Shown here piece after piece: positions 39,332 through 50,220 of a stretch of DNA of 64,000 bases (position 1 is the stretch's first letter; each line of letters opens with the position of its first letter). The notes below the pieces were generated by a model. That model had not been told where the DNA came from and searched no databases. It saw only the letters and a list, made by a program, of their open reading frames with translations. The translations under genes were made by a program, and so were the position numbers. This DNA is from Monomorium pharaonis. Lineage: Eukaryota; Arthropoda; Insecta; Hymenoptera; Formicidae. The stretch spans positions 2,232,001 to 2,296,000 of the forward strand of contig NC_050473.1 in the NCBI RefSeq assembly GCF_013373865.1. Direction: 5' to 3'.

Positions 39332-39586
39332 ATGCGAGAAAAAGCGATCATTGTCGTTAATTTATTTCTTTTCATGACGATTATTATTGCTAGATTCGAC
39401 ATTTGTCCACTTACGTTTCCGATTAGAAAAAACGTCCCGGACACGCGAAGCGAACGAGATTTCGGGACACACACTATCGTAAGACAACTACGTGGTTTAA
39501 CGCCTGACCTTGGCGACGACTCTCGTGCAGAGTTCACACCGCGACCGTTTGTCACTCCCTTATTCACTCGTTTACGTTTACAGTAA
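39332..39586 (+). CDS. Candidate small secreted protein
   Basis: An 84-codon plus-strand frame starts at a true ATG and begins MREKAIIVVNLFLFMTIIIA. That is a charged start followed by a 16-residue hydrophobic core, as in a signal peptide. The mature part is polar with a single cysteine and a possible basic cleavage site (PIRKNV). The stop is at 39584-39586, and a GTAAGT donor overlaps it, so the frame could also be a spliced first exon. It lies on the strand opposite the promoter at 38402. No family recognised; a chance frame in GC-rich DNA is possible. Confidence 0.2.
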   Translation: MREKAIIVVNLFLFMTIIIARFDICPLTFPIRKNVPDTRSERDFGTHTIVRQLRGLTPDLGDDSRAEFTPRPFVTPLFTRLRLQ

Positions 39587-40046
39587 GTAAGCTCCTCGAA
39601 ACGTATCGGAGGAAAACACGGAGGAGCTCATCTCGTCACGGGCGGCGGAGTAGTAGTGGAAGGAGCGGTGGAGCCTCGAGCGCCGAGGTGTAACACGATC
39701 GCGCGAGTCAAAACAAACAACGGCGTCGCGCGACGTGCCATCTAATACTTGGAAATCAACAGCAAAGCTTTGTAACGTTTTGCACCAAAGATGCGCGGAT
39801 TACAACAGAGCGGACTCTCTGGAAAGATTATCGAAATAAGTAGATTTACGCGGACGCAAATTGAACGAAAGAGATACGAGACTGTAATAATTGTAAAATA
39901 GGAAAGACGTAAACTTTCGATAATTAAATCAGTCAGAGATTGACGCTCAATTTTGCGTGATTTAGAATGAAATTGCTAGTAGCGATAGAGTCGAAAGAAA
40001 AATCCTATGCGTAAATTACGCTGCGTTAAACGGAAGATCGAGTTAT

Positions 40047-40066
40047 TTAATTAACGTTAATTAACG
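40047..40066. promoter_or_regulatory. Tandem duplicate of TTAATTAACG
   Basis: The 10-mer TTAATTAACG occurs twice without a gap. Each copy carries a TAATTA homeodomain core, and the junction creates the palindrome TTAACGTTAA. A helical-turn spacing of the two cores favours cooperative binding; function is inferred. Confidence 0.35.
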
Positions 40067-40748
40067 CCTGGAATATTGTGGACGATAGTTTCTGGCGAAC
40101 TTTCTTGTAATCGGGGTTCGTTTGACCAGCTGGTTTTTTCGGGCCGACGCAACAGTTGTTCAGGCATTCCACTTATTAAGACGCGTTATTCCGCATTATT
40201 TATTCGTCCGCATCGCATTGCGCGTGCGAACGTGGATGGAGGGATACACAGTGGATTTCGTATTAATGAAGGTAATACTCGACGGTAATTTACCTCGAAT
40301 TTGCAGTCATTACGTCTCAAAACGGCCGGTGGTCGCTTTGTTTTTCATATTATCTACTTGTTATTATCCGGTAACGCGAGTTATTAATACGGTCTAATTT
40401 CCTCCACCCTCGCTTTCTCTCGGAGGTTAATTACGCTCGAAAGATCGTGATAATCGGGAATAGCGATCATTGTTAAATCAGAGGTCCAGCGCATCTCTCG
40501 TTCCCTATTAATCGTCGTTTCTCGCGTATAAACCCTTGGAAATGTCAAATGCCTTCAGGACACACGACTATTAATACCAGCATAATTATTCTAGCATAAT
40601 TAACCAATAATCAGTAATTACTCGATGATACAGCGATGCTCAGTTTCGACGATCTACGATCATGTCTTAGAGGAAATAATAGATAAACTTGAAAATTTTA
40701 AGGCTTTGTTTATATACGTTTCTAAACCAGTTTGTTACTGTAATAATT

Positions 40749-42505
40749 CGATAGTCTTTTCATGGAAAAAAATATATTACAGTCGATAGAAGAGAAAAAA
40801 AGGGAGAGCGAATCTTTTTATCGCGGTAATTTTATTATACGCATGCTTACGGCGACATTTTGTCCTTCGATTAACGCAACGATACGCCAGTTTCGGCGAA
40901 TCTCGCGATCTCGTCGCGTCGTGGTGAGGTTAGTTTTTCCCCGCTTTTACGATCGGAGTGAGTTTCGGGCGCGACTCGAACGTACCGGGAAGAAGTGTCG
41001 AATAATCGGAGAATTACAATAGAACCGTGCTGGTAACGCCAGTATACGCTAGTCTCGTCAAACAAGTGTGCGCGTGACGCCGCGACGAAGAAATAATTCG
41101 CGGAGAAAAGATTCGTGTATCGGCGCGGAGTTGCCGGGGCGTTTGCCATCGGGGAGAACGCGCACCTAACCAACAAGTAGGTACGATAGTCTTTTCGTGG
41201 AGCAAAATATATTACAGCCGGAGAGAGAAAAAGGAAGAGCGAGTCTATTCATCGCTCTCGATAATTTTATTATGCGCGGTGCTTACGGCGACATCTTGTC
41301 CTTCGACTAGCGCAACGATACGCCAGTTTCGGCGAATCCCGCGATCTCGTCGCGTCGTGGTGAGGTTAGTTTTTCCGCGCTTTTACGATCGGAGTGAGTT
41401 TCGGGCGCGACTCGAACGTACCGGGAAGAAGTATCGAATAATCGGAGAATTACAATAGAATCGTGCTGGTAACGCCAGTATACGCTAGTCTCGTCAAACA
41501 AGTGTACGCGTGACGCCGCGACAAAGAAATAATTCGCGGAAAAAAGATTTGTGTATCGATGCGAAGTTGCCGGGGCGTTTACCATCGGGGAGAACGCGTA
41601 CCTAACCAACAAGTAGATACGATAGTCTCTTCGTGGAGAAAAATATATTACAGCCGAAAAGAGAAAAAGGAAGAGCGAGTCTACTCATCGCCTTCGGTAA
41701 TTTTATTATGCGCAGTGCTTACGGCGACATCTTGTCCTTCGATTAACGCAACGATACGCCAGTTTCGGCGAATCTCGCGATCTTGTCGCGTCGTGGTGAG
41801 GTTAGTTTTTCCGCGCTTTTACGATCGGAGTGAGTTTCGGGCGCGACTCGAACGTACCGGGAAGAAGTGTCGAATAATCGGAGAATTACAATAGAACCGT
41901 GCTGGCAACGCCAGTATGCGTTGGTTTCGTCAAACAATTATGCGTGTGACGCCGCGGCGAAGAAATAGTTCAAGAAGAAAAGATTTGTGTATCGGCGCGG
42001 AGTTGCCGGGGCGTTTGCCATCGGGGAGAACGCGCACCTAACCAACAAGTAGGTACGATAGTCTTTTCGTGGAGCAAAATATATTACAGCCGAAGAGAGA
42101 AAAAGGAAGAGCGAGCCTACTTCTCGCCCTCGGTAATTTTATTATGCGCGGTGCTTACGGCGACATCTTGTCCTTCGATTAGCGCAACAATACGCCAGTT
42201 TCGGCGAATCTCGCGATCTTGTCGCGTCGTGGTGAGGTTAGTTTTTCCGCGCTTTTACGATCGGAGTGAGTTTCGGGCGCGACTCGAACGTATCGAGAAG
42301 AAGTGTTGAATAATTATCGGAGAATTACAATATAACCGTGCTAGCAACGCCAGTATGCGTTGGTTTCGTCAAACAAGTATGCGTATGACACCGCGGCGAA
42401 GAAATAGTGCAAGGAGAAAAGATTTGCGTATCGGCGCGAAGTTGCCGCGGCGTAATATAACCTTCTACGATCGGGGAGAACGCGCACCTAACCAACAAGT
42501 AGGTA
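40749..42505. repeat. Four-copy tandem array of a ~436-bp unit
   Basis: Direct copies begin at 40749, 41184, 41620 and 42055, each opening CGATAGTCTTTTC (or one mismatch) and closing with CCAACAAGTAGGTA. Copies are 435, 436, 435 and about 451 bp; the last has a small insertion near 42455. Visible identity is about 90% or more, so the array is fairly recent. Each unit is CpG-rich and contains GTGAGG and GTACGA donor-like strings at fixed positions. A minus-strand frame of about 101 codons recurs in copies 1 and 2 and is shorter in 3 and 4. Copies differ mostly at amino-acid-changing positions, so it is probably not coding. Not recognised as a known transposon. Confidence 0.95.
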
Positions 42506-42561
42506 AATGCTCGTTTTTTTCGCGCGTTGTTTATTCGTTTCAAGGGTCATCTCACGCGTGA

Positions 42562-42650
42562 TAAGTGTCGGCAACGCGAGTGTGCGTAATTTTCGTGAGA
42601 GAAACGCGAGAGTGACGCTGTGAGTTACGAGGATTACGAAGAAAGGGATC
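42562..42650. repeat. Decayed partial fifth copy of the array unit
   Basis: GTGTCGGCAACGCGAGTGTG and the following 70 bp align, at roughly 60% by eye, with the second half of the unit (GTGCTGGTAACGCCAGTATA onwards), in the same order and orientation. This suggests the unit arose from, or once extended into, the flank next to the exon at 42.85-43.07 kb. Confidence 0.4.
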
Positions 42651-42845
42651 GTGCGTCGCAGAGACATAAAGTTGACGCCGCTGCGCGTTGTGCTACACGT
42701 CGTAATTGTTCGTCGAGCTAAAAAAAGGACGTAAAAAAAGAAGGTCATTCTGCACGAGACGCAGTACGCCGGTCGTAGGTCGCGGAAAGGACACAGCCTG
42801 TCGGAGAAGATCGTCCATTTGATAACTCCGAACGTCTTTGTTTGA

Positions 42846-43074
42846 TTGTCGCGTCGGCGACCTGCGCGTTTGCGACCTGCGCGACCTGCGTCTTATGTAA
42901 AATGGCCGTCGACCGTCGAGCAGTGTCGAAGGACGATTGAAGTGTTAATTAACGCGCCGGAGTGTGATCAGACGCATTCTCCCGATCGTCTCTGTCGAGT
43001 GTTCCAGCAGTGCAAGTCACGGAGCAGTTGGGCCGTTCGTCACGGGAAAAAACAACAGCGACACATCGACACTG
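42846..43074 (+). other. Probable 5' exon ending in a strong donor (plus strand)
   Basis: CpG-rich plus-strand sequence ends at CGACACTG followed by GTGAGTTTT, after which composition drops abruptly to AT-rich intron-like DNA. That sharp change at a consensus donor is good evidence for an exon end. The 5' limit is not visible and 42846 is only the start of an open frame without ATG. It may be a non-coding leader or a coding exon; the frame gives VEQCRRTIEVLINAPECDQ. The next exon was not found. Confidence 0.4.
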
Positions 43075-46000
43075 GTGAGTTTTATCTCTTTAGTTTTATG
43101 TTTTTTTTTTTTAACTCTCCATTGCTCCAGTGTGAAGCAAAAGTTCACATTTGATTTTTTAAATTTAATTATTTTTTGATTGCATTGATGTGGCATGAAA
43201 TTTGGCTCTGAAACCTTCCGGGTTTTTTTACACAGTAGAAAATATTTTTCTGTATTTATTTTAAAATTGATCCTTATTAAAATTTTTGTATTGAATTTTT
43301 GACATATTGAAATATCAATTTAATATGATGTGATTATATTATTTGATTATTTTGTGCTAAATTAGTATTCAACAATTCTTTGTGTTAAAATAACACACTT
43401 TATGAATAGATAAACAAGTAACATAAGAAGAATGTTGTTTTAAAATATAAATTCTAAGATTAATAAGTAGATTAAAGATTAGATCTAAGATTAAAGAAAT
43501 ATATTTTCACATTTTGTTTTCAAACTGTGTCAGTGTTACATTTTTTATGTTGATTTTTTACATATATATCATGTTACTTTCTCACATATTTATTACGTTA
43601 TGCATTAAGTTAACATAAAAATTTAAGTGAATCGTTTGGGACATGCAATATATTAGATTTAATACAAATTTTCCAACTGTGTACCTCTGGATTATGTTTG
43701 ATTATTTTCTCAATTTCGTTTGATACAAATTTTGTTAAAGATATTGAAAATGTGATTGTCGAATGAAAGCAATGGAGGGTTAAACTTTGTCCTTGTATTT
43801 GTAGTATAGTTGTTTCATATATTTGCTTTGTTCGGACTTTAAATGTACGCACAAAAATTATGGAAAAATGAAATATAATAAAAGTTGAAATTTGCTATAA
43901 ATGGTAATCGTGGTCAGCGGTGAACGTAAATCTAAAAATCCATAAAAATTCAATGTTTTCCATGTTATGCGGAAATGCAGGAGTGAGAGAGAGGGTGGGG
44001 AGGAGTGATCACTCTCTCGCAATTGTTTTTCTCTCTGTGCCAATCCGTCACGCGAAATGCCTTTCGGCGATTAATCCTTCGCGTTCCGCGCTTGTAACAT
44101 TATGATTTCGCATTCTCGTCCTCGGCAATCCTTCACATTACATCGCGAGACGGGACGGAGCGCGCGGTAATACAATCGGAGAGAAATCGGTGAGGAGGAA
44201 CGAGGGACGCGCGGGCGTAGAAGAGAGCAGAGAGCGGAAACGCGCGGCTTCAGAGGGATGTGGGTGGAAGAAACATTGGGGTGCCGACGACGGACGGATA
44301 GGCGAGATGAGGTGAAGGCGGCGACTCGCGCGCGGATTTCGCGTCCGGATTCTCGACAAGTTTTCTGCAATCGGTTCGTTTGATGCGGATTCGCCGTCCG
44401 CGCCTCCGCCCACCTGCGTCCAAATCGAAGGCTTTCGGGAAAGTTGTGACATTCCGCCGCGGAAGACAGAGAAAATGCGAGGAACGCGGGTGAAGGGGAT
44501 AGAGGAGCAGGCAGATTGAAGAGTCGGAAGGGAGACGAAGATTCTTCGAAGAAATGGAAAGGCGAGGGAGAGAAACAGAGAGAGATAGAGAGAGAAGGAA
44601 AGAGAGGAGAGGAAGAAGAGAGATGGGGTGATACGCGAATACGTCTCTCTGCGCCGAGAGAGATTGCTGCGTCGAAACTTGAGCGAACTTGTGATGTTTA
44701 CCGCGACTTGAATCAAGCTGTTTCTTCTCCCAACGTTGACGAACCGATCGGTTCGTTAACTAGTTGAGGAATTAGTCTCTCGTGCGAGGGGGGGGGGGCG
44801 CTAATTAAAAAGACTGAAGATCGCCACTTGGGTCTGCCGATGACCTTTTCGGACGGATTTGAAGAGCACTACGTAAATTTAAAATTGAAGCGTTATTATT
44901 TGTCTCATTCCACTTACATTTTTATTCTATAAATATTTGTTTTTTTTTCGTGTTAACGGCACCAAGTAAAACGGTACCATTTTTAGCCTCTTTGATTTAT
45001 ATAACGAGAGAGTCGCGTATATTCGCCACGGTGTACAAGTCAGACCTGACTCTTCGTTTCGAGAGCGACCGCCAATATTTGCTTGTCTCCGAGACGAAAG
45101 CCGCGAAGAGCGACTCTAGCGACCGGAAGATAGTTGGCATGCGTGCGCGACGAGCGGAAGAGAGTGGAAAGAGCTCGGGGTTACTTCGTCGGAATACCAA
45201 ATACCCATTTTGCCTCGCTTGACTACCCTCGAATCGGACCACTACTTGCGCGGGACTTCCTAAACTTCTCAGAAAAGTGGAATTTTCTCGAAAAAGCATC
45301 ATTCTTGATTTTATCCCCTCTAACGTAACTGATCGCGCGAGAGCGCCAACAATTTCTCTCATTTTATAGCATTCATCGAAGATACTTGTAGTTGTAAAAT
45401 GGGGAGAGAGAGAGAGAGGAGAGAAAGGAAAGGAAGGAGGAGGTTACGTGCCCTCCCTTCGTTTTTACGAACTTTAGGATATCTATCATCGGTTGACGAC
45501 GAGAGAATCAGAAAACGTCCACAAAGTCGGTAATAAATAATCACCAGCGTGGCTGTCGAAGTGGGGAATCACTGGCTCGTGAACGCGCTAGATCGATGTA
45601 CGTATTCAGCGCCAGACACGCACGGTGACGTATAGGTGACCGCCGCAGCAGTATATCCTAGAGGTGGATGAAGGAAGGCGAGGATGCATCTTGCGTGAGT
45701 TAGGGTTGACCGAGCTGAATAATGCATTGAGTTGCCGCCGCCGTAGTCTCTATATTCTCGACATCGTTGCACGCGTTACATGGTGTACAGCCCGCTATAT
45801 AGGCACACCAGACTTGTCTTTGCTGTTTAGTAATTTGGTATATGCGCTTGTTGTCACGTAGACCTACATTTGCCATCATATTTGCGGAATAGATGCAGCA
45901 TTATCATTACGTGACAACGTACTTTCGTATTATTTTTATTCGTTACTGTAACTCAATTTACACACATATGCATAAAAATTTTTCAAATTTTTTGAAACAT

Positions 46001-46092
46001 GTATTTGTACATAGAAACGCGTTTCAAGGAATTTTTAGCATTTGATTAGCATCTTTGACGCGTTACAAAATAATTGTGCATGTTGAACTCAC
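43075..46092. other. Intron-like then CpG-rich non-coding stretch
   Basis: AT-rich DNA (43080-43930) follows the donor at 43074, then CpG- and GA-rich DNA (43950-45700) with long overlapping frames on both strands (192 and 121 codons on minus, 90 on plus). None has a complete set of start or splice signals. A run of 11 G lies at 44788-44798. Confidence 0.45.
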
Positions 46093-46124
46093 CACGAGCA
46101 TCCATGAGAATTAAATGTACTCAC
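46093..46124 (-). other. 32-nt micro-exon / recursive splice site
   Basis: On the minus strand a strong pyrimidine tract and acceptor (TTTTTCTTTTGTTGCAG) is fused directly to GTGAGTAC, a consensus donor. Thirty-two bases on, a second strong donor, GTGAGTTC, follows CTCGTG. The fused CAG|GTGAGT is the form of a Drosophila ratcheting (recursive) splice point, and the second donor would define a micro-exon GTG...GTG. Only one of its three frames is open (VSTFNSHGCS plus TG), and that phase joins cleanly to the exon at 38019-38152. Ubx micro-exons in Drosophila have this architecture. The splice strings are read directly; usage is inferred. Confidence 0.5.
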
Positions 46125-49100
46125 CTGCAACAAAAGAAAAATGATTTCCATTAATGTATGTTACAGCTAAAAGCTTTAGCTAAATGTTAGACTATTCATT
46201 GTACGGAGGCAATTAACAATACGCATGCATAGATAAAAAATATATATCGCTGTACAATATTAATAATATATAATTTTATTAAAAATTCAAAAAGCTTCAT
46301 TATAACGAGAATTGTGTTTTGCTTTCTTACACAAAGAGTAAAACTTGAAGACGTTTTACAAACAATAAAAAGTAGCTCAACAGATTCGAAAAGAAACAGT
46401 TTGCACGTAAACATTTATCCGTAAAACTCGTTTAAAATATCTTGTCCTTTTATTTATGGAAATTGTATCAAGATACGCGATGTTATTCTCATTTTCACCT
46501 TGACAGGCAACGTCTGAAAGAAAATTTCATCATTCTCAATAATATTGCACCTTGTATTGCACGTAACACTTTTACGTTTCGACAACGCGATCTCGAATAG
46601 AATAACCCAACAAAAAGTATTGCCAAGTTATGACGAAAGCTAAGAGAAACTAATATATTTCAAGTTTTTCGGGGGAAAGCACGCGTAAGATTATTTCATC
46701 AGACGTTATCGTGTATTACTATCGTAAAGCAGTTTTTACTGCCATATCCCGTGAAAAAAACTGTATTTTCATCAGTAAACACGGCGGTCGTTTGAAAAAA
46801 GTTACGTGGCTGCTGGGAAGTATAGGATAATCATATTTTTTTATATCTCCGCATCAAGGAAACGGCGAACTTTTAAACAATACAGCCGCTATTTCACCAG
46901 CAGTATCTTATCTGATCGTGTAGCGAGAGCACAAATAAATTGCAAAAAAAATTTATGTGTTATTTTCTAGGAAAGACTGTTTTATAAAAAAATTTTGTGA
47001 GTTATATTCTAGAAATTCGCAGCAAAATTAAGAGATTCATAGAACTAGATTTTTTTAATATAGATTTTTTGATATATTCTCTTAATAAATTAAAAAAAAC
47101 TCACGTAAAAGTCGCTTTTTTTTCTTATCAGTAATATGGGTATGTAATAAAATGCAAATTTAAAGCAGAAGTAATGGATATAGTAATACCGGTTTATTGC
47201 CAGCCAACAAATTTCGTTAGATAGCGAAGTAGTTCACATTGTCTACGGATGTCTATGTAACTGGCTCACGGTTTCGTGGAATATGCGCTATCCGTCTAAC
47301 TACTCTCATTACTTCGCGCTTAAGATTTCCGTTAGAAATGCGTCCAGTCGAGATTAGAACCATTGCAGTTCAATTACATTCAGTGAGAGCTTATCTCGTT
47401 GAGTGGATTTCGTCTCTCGTAAGCAGCTTGCAGAAAGTTCCGCTGATATGGCGACGATATGCATTCCGGTGCGCGAAAATTTCTTGCAAATTCTAAGATT
47501 TCTTCCGCCCGAGCGTAATCTTTCAACGTCGCATTAAACGAATTATATCTATTCTCCGTTCTTTTTGTAAAAGCAGAAACTTGATACGCATTCGACAGCC
47601 AGACGATGGGAGGTAAAATTTCATTATTATGATTGGTTCATCCGAGATCTTTCCTTTCAAGAGAAATATAATTCTGCGATACCAAAGAAGACGACGGAGG
47701 CTTGACGGAAGGGACGTCTCGGATTAAAGGCGAGAATGTATTCAGTTTAAGCTTCTCAGGTTTAACTATTAGCCAACTAGAGAGATAATAAGTTGCTTGG
47801 CGAGCAGAGACACCGATAAACGTCGACAAACGCATATCGCAAAAGCGCATTTATCATAATATATAAATAAAATATAATAAATATTTGACTATCTATAGAA
47901 ATTCGTATAAATCACGTTTAATATACGATTTATTCATCGCGGGAAAAATATGAGATGAATATTTAACGATGTCAATTGCGATTTTTAATGTTATTGCATA
48001 AATACTTTAGCCAGTTGTGATTTCGTGATATGTTGGCGCTAAATGGATTAGCGAAAAACAGATTTTATTAAAGCTGAAAATTTGACAGTCGTAAAATAGA
48101 ACATTGAAAGGGGAAATATCCGGCAGGGTAGGAAACACAGAACGGGAAATTTTAGCTTTTGTGGAGATGATGTCAATGTCCTTGCGTCCCTGTGCGAGAC
48201 CATTCCCCTCTTTGAGAGTCAAACCAGCCGAGTAATTATTATTAGCGTGGGTGCTAACGAGGCGCCGTGTTTTGGCGACCGCCAGACCAACCACCCTCGC
48301 TTCATCCATGAGCAAACCGCGCAGGTAGGGGAAGAGAGGGGGGAGGGAGCGGTATAGCGGCGGGAAAATAAATTTCACCGACTGTAAATAATCGTCGTAA
48401 ATTGGGCTACCGCGGACAATAGACAATCCAGGGTAGAAAGCTCCTTTTCCGGGTTGGCTTTACCAAAAGGAGCAGTTATCGCCTCGCTACGACGGGTATA
48501 GAAATAGTAGGGAGGGTGGAGGGGGAGAAAGAGGCTCACGATTATCAAGGAAATCCCGTTATTAATTGTCGTAAGCAGCGATAATTGCCGCGACGGTATC
48601 TCGTTTATGTTATACGAGGTTACGCAACGCCTGCGGCCGGGCAGGCGTATTTCGTGTTAATTATCGATAACGACTGCAATTACTCACGGAAAATTCCTCG
48701 TAAGAATCCCCCTTCCTGGTCGTTTCCGCGTGTCGTTTTACCCGATTCTCTCCGATTTCCCGCCAGACGATATAAACTTCCTTATTTTGTGTCAATTTGA
48801 TGATACCGCTCTTTGCGCTCAAATCGCCAACGAAACTTTTATACTGTCTACAAAGCGTCCTTTTACGACGAGAATTCTCACTCTAACTTAGACTTATTGT
48901 TAGACGAAACCCCATGTTGAATGACACCGAATGCAATGCTTAGATAAACATGATATTTGTGTTACTTTACACATCTAAGTTGACGTTTTGCACACATAAA
49001 GAGCTACGATAATAAATTATTATGAAGTCTTTCATTAATGCGTACATCATATATGGAGTTATATGAAATATATAATCTTCGCGATAACAATTATTTGCAG

Positions 49101-50220
49101 TATGAATGTATGAAAACAATTGAGTGCACCGCAAACTGCGTAAATCAATATAAATATTTCACATTATATTCTCATAGCTTTAGTCCGATAACTTTTTTTT
49201 TTATACATGATGCTCGTTATCTTGAATGAAACAGGGTATTGTAACATGCACAACTGTGGGCAGAATGATACGATCCTACATCTCCAAATATTTAGCAATT
49301 TCGCGAAACAATAATCGCATACGATCCAAATTTATTCTGCATGCGTACAATTAAATCTATACGTTCGGGCGTTTTGATACGAACGTTTTTCGGTCCATCC
49401 CTACATATTGAAATCATGATTGTGTGCTTGCCATTTTGTCGGCTGCGTCTACTTTAATTGCGCGAACGATACACAGGAATGCATACATTCGTCCATATAC
49501 GCGATTTCACGCGGGCATATGAATCCTCCGCTTTGGCACCGTGCATGTGTACATAAACTCCGGGCAGGTCGGGCTCAACCGTGTATATTTTAGCGTCTGT
49601 GAATAATCAGCAATCAGCAGTAGCTGCGGCAATGGCGGCGGTAACAAATTGCATGTGTACACACACAAACTAGACATGCAAATTCGAGAAGCGAGTCTCG
49701 ACCTTACCCGAATCCTAGCCTACCCGGCCATCCCTTTTGATCTAACGAGTCGTGAAATCGCTACGGGGAATCGAGCTATCGCTTTTCGGACGGATTGAAT
49801 TATCTATTGCAAGTTTGAAATGCCTGTAGCGTTATTTCCTTTGAATTGGAGACCTGAATTCTAATTTAATTTAAAAAGTCGATCATTGATACATAATTAC
49901 CGATATTTTGCGTGTATATGAGACTCTTTTTAATAATTTCCTATTTCTTCTCTCTACCATACGTAAAAATTATATAACTTTGAGAAACAATAAATATATC
50001 GTATTATTATTTAATTGAAATATTATTTTATATATTTTACTTACAATGATATATATTTTCTAATAATTTACTGCGTAATCAGTTGCACGACTGATTAAAA
50101 AAGGTTTATCTTTGACAAACAATGTTTAATTCCAATGTTAAACATTCGCTTCTTATAGTTTAGCTACATAATTCGTCGTTAAATGTATCGATTTTCACAT
50201 TCTATTATTTGCGATGTCTA
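46125..50220. other. Non-coding stretch
   Basis: AT-rich (46150-47200, 47850-48100, 48860-49240) with moderately GC-rich segments (47240-47600, 48100-48760, 49400-49800). Near 46944-47017 a 33-bp A/T-rich segment is imperfectly duplicated at a 41-bp spacing. A minus-strand segment near 49700-49750 has an acceptor (CCCCGTAG) and a GTAAGG donor around an open 53-bp frame, but nothing else supports it. Confidence 0.5.

Noticed and set aside
40089..40271. Possible symmetric 61-codon exon (TAG acceptor, AAG|GTAATA donor)
   Set aside because: Hydrophobic, natural-looking translation but a weak acceptor without pyrimidine tract and a non-consensus donor.
44138..44716. 192-codon minus-strand open frame
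   Set aside because: Serine/leucine repeats from CT-rich DNA; no start or splice context.
44997..45362. 121-codon minus frame with a true ATG, overlapping a 90-codon plus frame
   Set aside because: Both strands look equally coding-like, so composition alone cannot decide; no splice or poly(A) evidence for the minus frame.
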